Assembly (NCBI GenBank): GCA_963711635.1
Contig: CAVQEZ010000005.1
Coordinates: 434,001-498,000 of the forward strand
Length of the DNA stretch: 64,000 bases
Reading direction: 5' to 3'
From: CADEED01 sp963711635
GTDB taxonomy: Bacteria; Pseudomonadota; Gammaproteobacteria; Steroidobacterales; Steroidobacteraceae
Made by a program: the position numbers and the translations under genes. The notes under the pieces are model-generated. The model ran no database searches. It saw nothing but the letters and a program-made list of their open reading frames with translations, and was not told the DNA's origin. Positions 1 through 8,649 of this stretch are shown in pieces. Each line of letters starts with the position of its first letter. The stretch's first letter is position 1.

Positions 1-2
1 TG

Positions 3-461
3 GTGAGCTCGGCATTCCTGCACGGTGGGTTCGCGCATATCGCGCTCAACATGTTTGCGCTCTATTCCTTCGGCATGATGGTGGAGCGCGCCGTGGGTTC
101 GCGCCGTTTTGCCTGGCTGTATTTTGCGTCCGTGCTCACGGCCAGCCTGGCACAACTTCTGGTGGTGACGGCGACGCTGGATCGGGGCGCGGTGCCCACG
201 GTGGGCGCCTCGGGCGGCGTGTTCGGTGTGCTGCTGGCATTCGCCTTCCTGTTCCCGCACACCCGCGTGATGCTGATCTTTCCACCGATCCCGATGAAGG
301 CCTGGATGCTGGTCGCCGGCTACGCCGTCATCGAGCTCACCAGCGGCGTATTCGGCACCATGCAAGGAGTCGCGCACTTCGCGCACCTGGGCGGAATGCT
401 GGGCGCCGGCGTTACCCTGTTCTATTGGTGGCACTCCGCGAACCGACCCAAGCGCGCCTGA
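3..461 (+). CDS. rhomboid family intramembrane serine protease, 5' end missing
   Basis: The product matches the C-terminal core of a rhomboid protease, which cleaves substrates within the membrane. Visible are HIALNMF (rhomboid HxxxN in the second core helix), the catalytic serine in GASGG near residue 70, and the catalytic histidine in HFAHLGG near residue 128, so the Ser-His dyad is present. Several hydrophobic stretches are consistent with membrane helices. The first transmembrane helix and the real start lie outside the window; the GTG at position 3 is only the first in-frame start-like codon. The last residues are polar and basic, as is usual for the cytoplasmic tail. A minus-oriented terminator follows, so the gene converges on the haloperoxidase-like gene. 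Confidence 0.9.
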   Translation: MSSAFLHGGFAHIALNMFALYSFGMMVERAVGSRRFAWLYFASVLTASLAQLLVVTATLDRGAVPTVGASGGVFGVLLAFAFLFPHTRVMLIFPPIPMKAWMLVAGYAVIELTSGVFGTMQGVAHFAHLGGMLGAGVTLFYWWHSANRPKRA

Positions 462-477
462 TCTTTTTCGGACGCCC

Positions 478-509
478 AATAAAAAGGAGCCACACTTTCG
501 CGTGGCTCC
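478..509 (-). terminator. intrinsic terminator for the minus-strand haloperoxidase-like gene
   Basis: A perfect 8-bp stem (486-493 with 502-509) with an 8-nt loop is followed on the minus strand by TTTTTATT (485 down to 478). There is no T-run on the plus strand. It sits about 200 bp beyond the stop of the minus-strand gene ending at 707 and also separates it from the rhomboid gene. Confidence 0.7.
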
Positions 510-673
510 CGTTCGTAGTTCCAGGCGTGCTTTCGCTCGCTGGAGACTACCGTGGCTTCGTCGTGCCGGTGAGGGCTGTGACTGGAAGCCACGGTCGCAG
601 TCTGAACAAATCGCTTCGGAATTCGAAGCGGCGTACGTCCCATACGCCGGTCAATGGATTCTTACACTCAACG

Positions 674-696
674 GACGCCGCCGCTTCGGCGGCGTC
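674..696. other. GC-rich perfect hairpin just after a stop codon
   Basis: A 9-bp perfect stem (674-682 with 688-696) and 5-nt loop GCTTC begins 10 nt past the stop at 707-709 on the minus strand. No T-run follows on either strand, so it may stabilise the 3' end or pause polymerase rather than terminate alone. Confidence 0.4.
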
Positions 697-706
697 AAGA
701 GTGGCG

Positions 707-1984
707 CTAGCGCCTGACAGGCCGCATGAAATTGGCGTACACGTAGCCGGCCACCTTCGGGCAAACCTCCTGGCTGGCCGTGGTGTCGAAGTGATAGTGA
801 ATGCCACCGTACTCACGGCTCGTGGCCTGGTGCTCGGCGAGCTGCCAGAAGCCTGGGAACCCGCGCGCCACGAAGTTGATGCCGTCGGTGCTGGACCACT
901 GGAAGCTGACCGGAACGTCGTTGGTGCCGAAGTACAACGCCAGCGCGCGCGCCGAGCTCGCCCCGATGCAGGCCATGTTGCCGGCGTAAGACGGGTAGGG
1001 CGGAGTAGTTAGCAGCGGCATCCAGGTGGGGTCCGCATCCGTGGCGGGATTCATGTCTTCACCGGCGCGCTGGATGGCATGGACCGGGCGCCACAGCTGA
1101 AAGACGAATTTGCTGGCCTGGGCCGTCTGCAAGCCGTCCATCATCGAGACGTTCATCAGCGTGAACATGCGCGCCGACTCGATCAACGAAAGTCTCTTCG
1201 TCTGCGTGAGCACGCGTGCGACGCCATTCCACACGCCGCCCCAGTTCTCCTTGTAGCCGACGCTGGCCCAGAGCCTCGCCTGCAGCGTCTGCTCTTCGGT
1301 TCGCACCGTGCTGGTGACGCCGCCGATGGCCTTGATCTCATTGACCGCGTCGGCGTACTCCTGGCTGTTGAGAGCCGGCGGCCGGCGCGGCAGGTAGTAG
1401 AACGGCGTGGGCAGCGCGAAGGGCCTGGCATCACCGGCCTGCACGAACGCCGCCACCGGGAAATTCGGCGGCGTCGGCTGCCAGATCCCAGCGATGGCTG
1501 GCGGCGTGTAGGCCTGCGGCGTGGCCCAGCCGTCATTGGCGCGCCATTCGAGGATGCGCTTGGCGACTTCCCGACCCACCTGCGCGCCGAGCTGCGCACG
1601 GAAGGGGTGAATGGTCGCGAGGCGGGCGTTCAGCGCCGTATCGAACTTCTCCGCGCCCGCCGGGAAGAGCTCGATCAGCACATCGTGCGCGGCCTGCGCG
1701 GCGGCGGCTTCGCTCGATGCCACGCGCGCGGCGGGAACGCGCGTGCGGTACGGGGTGTAACCACCTTCGATGGAATTCACCGCGTCGAACATGGCGATGT
1801 GCATCATCGCGTAAGGGCGCGGTAACGTGGGACCGGCGGAAGCCGGGATGACGCCTTCGGCGAGCACATTCCACTCGCGTACGACGGCCGGATCTTCACG
1901 ATCGCGGAACGCGCCGGTGGCATGGGATGGGGCGGCGAGCGCAACGGCCATGAAGGCCGAGGCTGCCAGTGACAGCTTCAACAT
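707..1984 (-). CDS. vanadium-dependent haloperoxidase/PAP2-fold secreted protein, variant active site
   Basis: The start at 1984 was chosen because AGGGAG lies 8 nt upstream and the product (425 aa) then opens with a clean signal peptide ending near APSHA. The fold family binds vanadate or phosphate in a periplasmic pocket. The Lys/Arg motif K-x6-RP is present (K292, R299), as is the last motif SR-x5-H (R390, H396). In the middle motif, where the family has PSGH, the sequence reads PSYAGNMA: a gapless comparison with the paralogue at 61664-62914 (PSYPSGHA) puts Gly, Asn and Met in place of Ser, Gly and His. The usual acid-base or vanadate-contacting histidine is therefore absent at that site. 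The protein may bind an oxyanion without canonical haloperoxidase activity; this is inference. The gene stands alone between a repeat element and a terminator. Confidence 0.85.
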   Translation of the reverse strand: MLKLSLAASAFMAVALAAPSHATGAFRDREDPAVVREWNVLAEGVIPASAGPTLPRPYAMMHIAMFDAVNSIEGGYTPYRTRVPAARVASSEAAAAQAAHDVLIELFPAGAEKFDTALNARLATIHPFRAQLGAQVGREVAKRILEWRANDGWATPQAYTPPAIAGIWQPTPPNFPVAAFVQAGDARPFALPTPFYYLPRRPPALNSQEYADAVNEIKAIGGVTSTVRTEEQTLQARLWASVGYKENWGGVWNGVARVLTQTKRLSLIESARMFTLMNVSMMDGLQTAQASKFVFQLWRPVHAIQRAGEDMNPATDADPTWMPLLTTPPYPSYAGNMACIGASSARALALYFGTNDVPVSFQWSSTDGINFVARGFPGFWQLAEHQATSREYGGIHYHFDTTASQEVCPKVAGYVYANFMRPVRR

Positions 1985-2067
1985 GATTCGACTCCCTGAG
2001 GTGTGTGAATGAACGGTGCGCATCTAACCCGCGATGCGTGGAAATCACCGTGGGAGTGACCGTGGAA

Positions 2068-3014
2068 AATGGGGACATTCCTGATTTGCTAGCAAATGGG
2101 GACGGACTGGGGCGTAGCCGCGCCTTCCGAGGGTTGACCCGCTCTGCTCCCTCAAGGTCGCGCGCGCTTCAGGAAAGGAAATGGGGACAGTCCCCAATTC
2201 CGTAGCAAATGGGGTCAGACCTCATCCGCCATCGTGGCACTAACAAGCTCAGCGTAGAGGTCTGACCCCATTTGCCCGCGGAGCGGGGAATTGGGGACTG
2301 TCCCCATTTCCTTTCCTGGCGTTCGCTCGTCGGAAGCCTACGGCCTGCAGGTCTGCAGAAATGGCTGCGCTGGAATGCATCGCGGCGGCCGTATTGGCTT
2401 CCTCCTCGCCGCGCTCCATTCGGTCGCAGAGCGGGTCAACCCTCGAAGGCGCGCCCACCCGCACCGCACGGTCCCCGCGTGCTAGCGAACAGCGCGTCGC
2501 CATTTGCCGCTGCTGGGAGAAGAGTGCGCGACTCCAGGGCCCGGCAAGAACCGGAACACCGAGTCTTGCGATCTTTTCCACCCCGGGGACACAGCGCGAT
2601 GGCTCGGCAATCGGGAACGGAGCTGCGATCGTGGCGGCGGAGGCGTGCGGTGCGGTCTTCGGGCAAACGGGGACGGACCGCCTCGGGTGGTACGCCTGTC
2701 CATGGCTGACTCTCTTTGCGACCGAATGGAGCGCGGCGAGGAGGAAGCGCCCGACCGCCGCCGCGTTGCATCTCCGCGCAGCCATTTCTGCAAATCTGAA
2801 GGCGGTCCGCTTCCGACGAGCGGCCGCCGAAAATTTCCGTCCGGAAATTTTCGAAGCGCGCGCGACCTTGAGGGAGCAAAGAGAGTCAGCCGTGGGCAGG
2901 CGTATCGGCAAACCTCGCATGTCCCCGTTTGCCCGAAGACCGCACCGCACGCCTCCGCCCCCGCAACCCCTCAAGCCCGTCCCCGTTTGCTAGCAAATCA
3001 GGAGTGTCCCCATT
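2068..3014. mobile_element. 947-bp non-coding element with 38-bp terminal inverted repeats
   Basis: The ends 2068-2105 and 2977-3014 are inverted copies matching at 36 of 38 positions. Each contains the 14-bp palindrome ATTTGCTAGCAAAT or a one-base variant. Inside are nested inverted repeats: 2171-2201 with 2287-2317 (31 bp, perfect), 2205-2223 with 2257-2275 (19 bp, perfect), 2354-2370 with 2776-2792 (17 bp, perfect) and 2398-2428 with 2717-2747 (31 bp, perfect). The open frames inside are arginine-rich and resemble no family, so I read the element as non-coding and non-autonomous (MITE- or REP-cluster-like). I see no clear target-site duplication. The right end touches the stop codon of the zinc-ribbon gene. 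A shorter relative lies at 10932-11120. Confidence 0.7.
2171..2317. repeat. nested palindromic repeat inside the element
   Basis: Outer arms 2171-2201 and 2287-2317 and inner arms 2205-2223 and 2257-2275 are perfect inverted pairs. Each outer arm also contains its own palindrome GGGGACAGTCCCC. The inner arms carry the GGGGTCAGACC motif seen again at 13552-13598 and 16873-16891. As RNA it would fold into one long cruciform-like hairpin with a 33-nt loop. Confidence 0.85.
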
Positions 3015-3015
3015 C

Positions 3016-3228
3016 CTAACTACGCTTGTTGCCGCGCGGAAAAGACACGATGCGCGCGGACGACGATCCGCCCGTGTGCCACACCTTGATGGTGTCGCGA
3101 TCCCGATTGCTGCATTTCGAGCAGCGCCAGCGCGCCTCGGCCGGCAGCGGCAGTTGCGATACCTCGCGCTGGGCCTTGTGGCCGCATCTGCGGCACTCGA
3201 CAAAAATGGTGGCGGTGTGCCTGGGCAT
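3016..3228 (-). CDS. small zinc-ribbon protein (70 aa)
   Basis: The product has two CxxC pairs, CRRCG near residue 12 and CSKCS near residue 37, spaced as in a zinc ribbon. The C-terminal tail is basic and serine-rich (GGSSSARIVSFPRGNK). An in-frame ATG further upstream exists, but starting at MPRHTATIF gives the compact zinc-ribbon form. The function is unknown; nucleic-acid binding or a protein-protein role is possible. The TAG stop directly abuts the right inverted repeat of the 947-bp element. Confidence 0.65.
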   Translation of the reverse strand: MPRHTATIFVECRRCGHKAQREVSQLPLPAEARWRCSKCSNRDRDTIKVWHTGGSSSARIVSFPRGNKRS

Positions 3229-3490
3229 GCGCTGAGCATAGAACCGGGCGGCATTCCCCCAGCAAGCCCGCTCCCGCATCACTGTACGAATGACCCTTAG
3301 GTCTCAGTGGTCACCCGACCGAGCTCGGCGACCTGGCGCGGGCGCGCGCGCAGGCCATCCGCGATTCCTTGTTAGGCTCGGGTCAGATCGACGCCGCGCG
3401 CATATTCGTACTCGGCATCAAGCCGGTGGCCGCCGTCGAGGGCAAAGTCCGCGTGGAACTTGCCCTGAAGTAGCGGCCACCGGGCGCTGC

Positions 3491-4205
3491 CTACTGGTCG
3501 AGCATGGGCGAGAAGCCGCCGTACACCACGCGCTGCCCGTCGAAGGGCATTTTCAGGTCCTTCATGCGCGGATCCTTGGAAGCCTGTTCCCAACCCTTGT
3601 CGCGCGCCTCTTTCGAGGGCCACTCCACCCACGAGAACACCACGCTCTCATCGGGCTTGGCCTTGACCGCGCCCTTGTAGTCGGTGACCTTGCCGTCCGG
3701 CACGTCGTCGGCCCAGGCGTCGACGGTACGTGTGGCGCCGTATTCCTTGAGGACGGCGGCATGCTTGTCCGCCATTTCCTTGTACGCAGCCTTGTTCGCG
3801 GCCGGCACGGCGATCAGGCAGCCGTCCACGTACCCCGGCTTGGAAGCCTTGCCGCTGTCGTTGATGGGCTCGAATCCTCCGAAGATCATGCGTTGTCCGT
3901 CGAAGGGCATGTTCGCACCCAGATCCTTCATCTTGGGGTCGCTCATGATTTTCTGGTTGGCCGCATCGCGCGTGCTCTTGTCCGGATACTCGAGCCACGA
4001 GAACACCACGATCTCATCCGGCTTGGCTTTCACCGCGCCCTTGAAGTCGGTGACCTTGCCGTCGGGCACGTCATCGCCCCAGGTCTTCCACCTGTCGTGT
4101 CGCACCGAATTCCTTGAACATGGCGACGGCGCCGGACGCGTGTTGCCGATAAGCCTCTTTGTTGTTGCGCGGCACCGCGGCAACGAATCCTTCGATATAG
4201 GACAT
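3491..4205 (-). CDS. tandem DUF1428 protein, one frameshift
   Basis: Two DUF1428 domains (ferredoxin-like alpha+beta units) are fused head to tail. Each has a YxExF-type opening, GATR-V...DDVPDGKVTDFKGAVKAKPDE, FSW-EYP/EWP and MPFDGQRM-FGGF signatures. The start at 4205 (MSYIEGFVAAVP) has AAGGAG 7 nt upstream. The frame breaks near 4085, where GTGGAAGACCTGG should read as VETWGDD: one extra base moves the rest into another frame. The second half then runs to the stop at 3491. A complete paralogue lies at 16088-16801. DUF1428 has no firmly assigned reaction. It follows the hut operon at 75 bp and may be co-transcribed. Confidence 0.8.
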
Positions 4206-4279
4206 GGCGTACTCCTTGGCTTGGATGTGTGACGCCGGGTTGGATGCGTGGCGCGCGTTCGCGTTCCCCACGGGTAGGA

Positions 4280-5960
4280 TCAGTCCCGCGTCATCTCAGA
4301 GATGCCAGGCAGATCCAGTTTGTGTTTGCGCGCGCTGTCGAGCGCGATGTCGTAGCCCGCATCGGCATGCCGCATCACACCGGTGGCCGGATCGTTCCAC
4401 AGCACACGCGCGATGCGCTTGCTGGCCGCTTCGGTGCCGTCGCAAACGATGACGACGCCGGCGTGCTGCGAGAAGCCCATGCCCACGCCGCCGCCGTGAT
4501 GCAGCGACACCCAGGTGGCGCCGCTGGCGGTGTTCAGCAATGCATTCAACAGCGGCCAGTCCGATACGGCGTCCGAGCCATCCTTCATGCCCTCGGTCTC
4601 GCGATTTGGCGAGGCGACGGAACCCGAGTCGAGATGATCGCGGCCGATGACGATGGGCGCCTCGAGCTCGCCGCGCATCACCATGTCATTGAAGGCGAGG
4701 CCGAGCCGGTGGCGGTCTCCGAGTCCCACCCAGCAGATGCGCGCCGGCAGCCCCTGGAACTTGATGCGGCTCTGCGCCATGTCCAGCCAGTGATGCAGGT
4801 GTTTGTCGTCGGGCAGCAGCTCCTTCACCTTGGCATCGGTTTTCGCGATGTCCTCGGGATTGCCCGACAAGGCCACCCAGCGGAACGGCCCCACGCCGCG
4901 ACAGAACAGCGGCCGGATATACGCCGGCACGAAGCCCGGAAAATCGAAGGCGTTCTTCACGCCTTCCTCGAGCGCCACCTGGCGGATGTTGTTGCCGTAG
5001 TCGACGGTGTGCACGCCGGCCTTCTGGAAGTCGAGCATGGAGCGCACGTGTACGGCCATCGAAGCCTTGGCGGCCCTGGCCGTCGCGGCGGGGTCGCTGG
5101 CACGCTCGCTCGAGCCATTGCTCCACCGTCCAGCCCATGGGTAGATAGCCGTTCACCGGATCGTGGGCCGAGGTCTGGTCGGTGAGCATGTCCGGGCGTA
5201 TGCCGCGCCGGATACAATTCGGGCAGCACCTCGGCGGCATTGCCCAACAAACCCACCGAGATCGGTTTGCGCTCGCGCGTCGCGCGTCGATCAGTTCGAG
5301 GGCCTCGTCGATCCGCTCGGTGCCATGGTCGAGATATCCGGACTTGAGCCGCATGTCGATGCGCGAGCGCTGGCATTCCACGGCCAGGCATGAGGCGCCC
5401 GCCATCACCGACGCCAGCGGTTGCGCGCCGCCCATGCCGCCGAGGCCGGCCGTGAGCAGCCAGCGCCCCAGCAGGTTGCCGCCGAAATGCTGGCGTCCCA
5501 TCTCCACGAAAGTCTCGTAGGTGCCCTGCACGATGCCCTGCGAACCGATGTAGATCCAGGAGCCGGCCGTCATCTGGCCGAACATCATGAGGCCCTTGCG
5601 ATCCAGCTCGTTGAAATGTTCCCAGGTGCTCCAGCGCGGCACGAGGTTCGAATTGGCCAGCAGCACGCGCGGAGAATCGGCGTGCGTCGGAAACACACCC
5701 ACGGGCTTGCCGGATTGCACCAGCAAGGTCTGATCGGCTTCGAGGCGCGTGAGCGTGGCCACGATGTCATCGAAGCAGTCCCAGTTGCGCGCCGCGCGGC
5801 CGATTCCACCGTAGACGACCAGGTCCTCCGGCCGTTCGGCCACGGCCGAGTCCAGATTGTTCATGAGCATGCGCAACGGCGCTTCGGTGAGCCAGCTGCG
5901 CGCCGTGAGACGCGTGCCGGTGAACGCGCGGATGTTGCGGCCTCGATCGCTGCGGTTCAT
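4280..5960 (-). CDS. hutU: urocanate hydratase, frame-disrupted
   Basis: HutU adds water to urocanate to give imidazolonepropionate, using tightly bound NAD+. The start at 5960 (MNRSDRGRNIRAFTG) shares ATGA with the hutG stop. The first part contains GGMGGAQPLA and YLDHGTERIDEAL. The C-terminal part contains YGNNIRQVALEEGV, FCRGVGPFRW, GDRHRLGLAFNDMV and WVSLHHGGGVGMGFSQHAG, all typical of urocanase. The frame changes near 5275, 5220 and 5110; the stretch KPISVGLLGNAAEVLPELY sits in a third frame between. About 560 codons remain if the shifts are corrected, the usual length. All visible conserved blocks survive, so sequencing error is likelier than loss. Confidence 0.9.
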
Positions 5961-6805
5961 GTCACTATCCGGCGCGCGTTCGCGAATTCGATACAGGCAT
6001 CGAGCACGTCGCGCAGCGCCACGCGCAGGCGCGCGGCGAGTATGTCCTCGAGCGGTGCCGGCCAATTGTTCTTGTTGAGCGGCCCTTCGGGCTCCTGCAG
6101 GTATCCGCGCATGGCCAGTTCCATCTGCACGGAGTGAATGCCCACGGCCGGATTGCCACAGCGACGCGTGATCCAGCCGCCGCGGAAGCGGCCATTGGTC
6201 ACGCGCGAGTAGCCCGAGGCATCGCAGATCTTTTCGATGGCCGCGGTGAGTGCCGGATCGCAGGTTGCGCCGTTGTTAGTGCCGATGTTGAACAGCGCCA
6301 GCTCGCCTTCGAAGAGCCGCGGCATGCGCGAGCGGATCGAATGCGCGTCGTAGAGCACCACGCAGCCGAAGTCCGCGCGCTTGCGCTCCAGCTCGAATGC
6401 CAGCACCTGGTGGTAGGGATCGAAATACTCGGCACGACGCCGCAGCAGTTCGGCGGGCCCGGGCTCGCTGCCGGATTTGTACAGCGGCTCGCCGTCGAAA
6501 GATTCGATGGGGCACAGGCCGGTGGTGGTCTGCCCGGGATACAACGAAGCGCCGGAGGGATCGCGATTCACGTCGATGACGGTGCGCGAGAGCGCGGTGC
6601 GAATCGTGGTGGCGCCCAGCTCGTGCGCGAAGTCGTACAGCACGTCCACCCAGAAGTCAGTGTCCTTGCGCGCCAGCCATGGCGACACCAGCTGCGATTC
6701 GATCTTCTCGGGAATCTCGGTGCCGGTGTGCGGGAAGCTCACGACCAGCGGCGCATCGCCATGGTGCACCGACAGCCATTCGCGACGCTCGGCGCGCGCG
6801 TTCAT
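5957..6805 (-). CDS. hutG: N-formylglutamate deformylase
   Basis: The 282-aa product belongs to the N-formylglutamate amidohydrolase family, which releases formate from N-formyl-L-glutamate to yield glutamate, the last step of the five-step histidine pathway. Motifs include SFPHTGTEIPE near residue 25 (metal ligand region), VIDVNRDPSG, LYDAHSIRSR (the catalytic Asp/His region) and an IGTNNGATCDP stretch. The frame is intact. The stop overlaps the hutU start by ATGA and the start overlaps the hutI stop in the same way, so hutI-hutG-hutU is a tightly coupled operon. Having HutG together with HutF (8646-10011) fits the deiminase/deformylase branch rather than the direct HutG formiminoglutamase branch. 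Confidence 0.93.
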   Translation of the reverse strand: MNARAERREWLSVHHGDAPLVVSFPHTGTEIPEKIESQLVSPWLARKDTDFWVDVLYDFAHELGATTIRTALSRTVIDVNRDPSGASLYPGQTTTGLCPIESFDGEPLYKSGSEPGPAELLRRRAEYFDPYHQVLAFELERKRADFGCVVLYDAHSIRSRMPRLFEGELALFNIGTNNGATCDPALTAAIEKICDASGYSRVTNGRFRGGWITRRCGNPAVGIHSVQMELAMRGYLQEPEGPLNKNNWPAPLEDILAARLRVALRDVLDACIEFANARRIVT

Positions 6806-8011
6806 GCGCCTCTCCAGACACGCGCATGCAGCGGGTTGAATCCGATGCGATACACGAGTTCAGCCGGGCGCTCGATATTCCAGATGGCCAGATCGCAGCG
6901 CTTGCCGGCTTCGAGCGTACCGGCGGATTCGGACAAGCCCAGCGCCTGCGCCGCCGCGCGCGTGACCCCGATGAGACATTCTTCGACCGTCATGCGAAAT
7001 AGTGTAGCGGCGAGATTCATTCCCGTGAGCAGCGAAGTGAGAGGAGAAGTCCCCGGGTTGCAGTCGGTGGCAATCGCCAGCGATACACCGGCCGCTCGCA
7101 GGGAATCCACCGGGGGAACCCGGGTCTCGCGCAGGAAGTAGAACGCCCCCGGCAGCAGTACCGCGACGGTGCCGGCGGCGGCCATGGCACGAATCCCCGC
7201 ATCATCCACGTGTTCCAGGTGGTCGGCCGACAGCGCGCGGAACGCGGCGGCGGTCTCAGCGCCGTGGGAATTCGACAATTGCTCGGCGTGCAGTTTCACG
7301 CGCAGGCCGGCCGATGTCGCGGCATTGAATACGCGCTTGGTCTGGTCGCGCGAGAAGCCGATGTTCTCGCAGAAGGCATCCACGGCGTCGACGAGCCCTT
7401 CGCGTGCCAGCGCCGGCAACATCTGGCCGCACGATCTCGGTGATGTAGTCATCGGCGCGCCCGGCGAATTCCGGAGGCAGGGCGTGCGCACCGAGAAAGG
7501 TGGTGCGGATGCTCACCGCGCGCTCATGGCCGAGTGCGCGCGCCGCGCACAGTTGTTTGCGCTCATGCTCCAGGCTGAGTCCGTAGCCCGACTTGATCTC
7601 CACCGTGGTCACGCCTTCGGCAAGCAGGGCGTCGAGGCGCGGCAGGCTGGCGGCGATCAACTCGGCTTCGCTGGCGGCGCGCGTGGCGTTGACGGTGGAG
7701 AGGATTCCGCCGCCGGCGCGCGCGATGGCCTCGTACGAAACGCCGTTGAGACGCTGCTCGAATTCATGGGCCCGATCGCCGGCGTAAACCAGGTGGGTGT
7801 GACAGTCGATGAGGCCAGGCGTGACCCAGCGTCGCTGGCAATCGATGATCTCGAGCGCATCCAGGTTCGCCGGCGCGCGCTCGGCGGGACCCGCGTACGC
7901 GATGAGCCCGTCGCGGCAGGCGACGAGACCGTCGTCGACGATTCCGAGGCCATCGCGGCCGGGCGCCATCGTGGCGAGGCGGGCATTTCGCCAGATCCGG
8001 TCACAACGCAT
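6802..8011 (-). CDS. hutI: imidazolonepropionase, one frameshift
   Basis: HutI hydrolyses imidazolone-5-propionate to N-formimidoylglutamate. The N-terminal frame starts at 8011 (MRCDRIWRNARLATM) and has DCHTHLVYAGDRAHEF (metal-binding HxH) and KSGYGLSLEHERK. The C-terminal frame has KLHAEQLSNSHGAE, DHLEHVDD and ATDCNPGTSPL, which hold the other metal and substrate residues of this amidohydrolase. The switch lies near 7430, where one extra C in a GGCC context turns VRQMLPALA into VRPDVAG. The corrected length is about 402 aa, normal for the family. It is the first gene of the minus-strand hut operon. Confidence 0.9.
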
Positions 8012-8099
8012 GCCGGCAACATATAGATGAGTGACCCGCTCTGCCAGAGGTGATGCCCCCGACCCAGCGCATATACTTCGCCGGCAAGGAGCGGGTCTC

Positions 8100-8649
8100 A
8101 TGAAATCCATCGCGATGCTGTGGGTGCTGGTGGCCATGTCGGTCACGCTGCCGGAAATCGCGGGCGCCCAAACAGCGTCCGCGGATCGCTGGCAGCCAGT
8201 GCGGTTCATGCTGGGCAGCTGGCAGGGGGCGGCGCAGGGCGAGCCGGGCAAGGGAGCGGTCGAGCGCAACGTATGAGCTGGTGCTGGGCGAGAAGTTCAT
8301 CGAGGAACACAACACCAGCCGGTACGAGCCCACCGCGGCCGGCAAGGAACCGGAGATCCATCACCATCGCAGCTTTTTCAGCTACGACAAGGCACGCAAG
8401 ACGCTCATGCTGCGGCAATTCCACGAAGAGGGCTTCGTGCTGTTGTACGCAATGAATGCGGAAGCGAGCACGCCCACGCGCCTGGTGTTCGACAGCGTGA
8501 CCTTCGAAAACTTCAGCAATGAATGGAAGGCGCGCGAGACCTACGACGTGAAATCGAACGACGAGTTCATCGAGACCTTCGAGCTCGCGGCGCCCGGCAA
8601 GGAATTCCAGCTCTACAGTCACAACCATTTCAGGCGCAGCAAGGAGTGA
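8100..8649 (+). CDS. secreted lipocalin-like hypothetical protein, one frameshift
   Basis: The start at 8100 gives a signal peptide (MKSIAMLWVLVAMSVTLPEIAGAQ). The mature part has FMLGSWQGAA, then, after a shift near 8270 where one extra A sits in GCAACG, YELVLGEKFIEEHNTSRYEP and a chain of beta-strand-like segments (HHHRSFFSYDKARK, FVLLYAMNAE, YSHNHFRRSKE). The length of about 180 aa and the GxW opening fit calycin-like or DUF1579-like secreted proteins, but no firm family assignment is possible. It lies divergently from hutI (88 bp apart) and overlaps the hutF start, so it may share expression with hutF. Confidence 0.65.

Noticed and set aside
2171..2317. CRISPR array
   Set aside because: The repeats are inverted and nested, with no regular direct repeats, unique spacers or cas genes.
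2361..2993. Open frames inside the 947-bp element as a transposase or small protein
   Set aside because: Arginine-, proline- and alanine-rich sequence without DDE, HUH or tyrosine-recombinase motifs, no ribosome-binding site, and competing frames of similar length in both directions.
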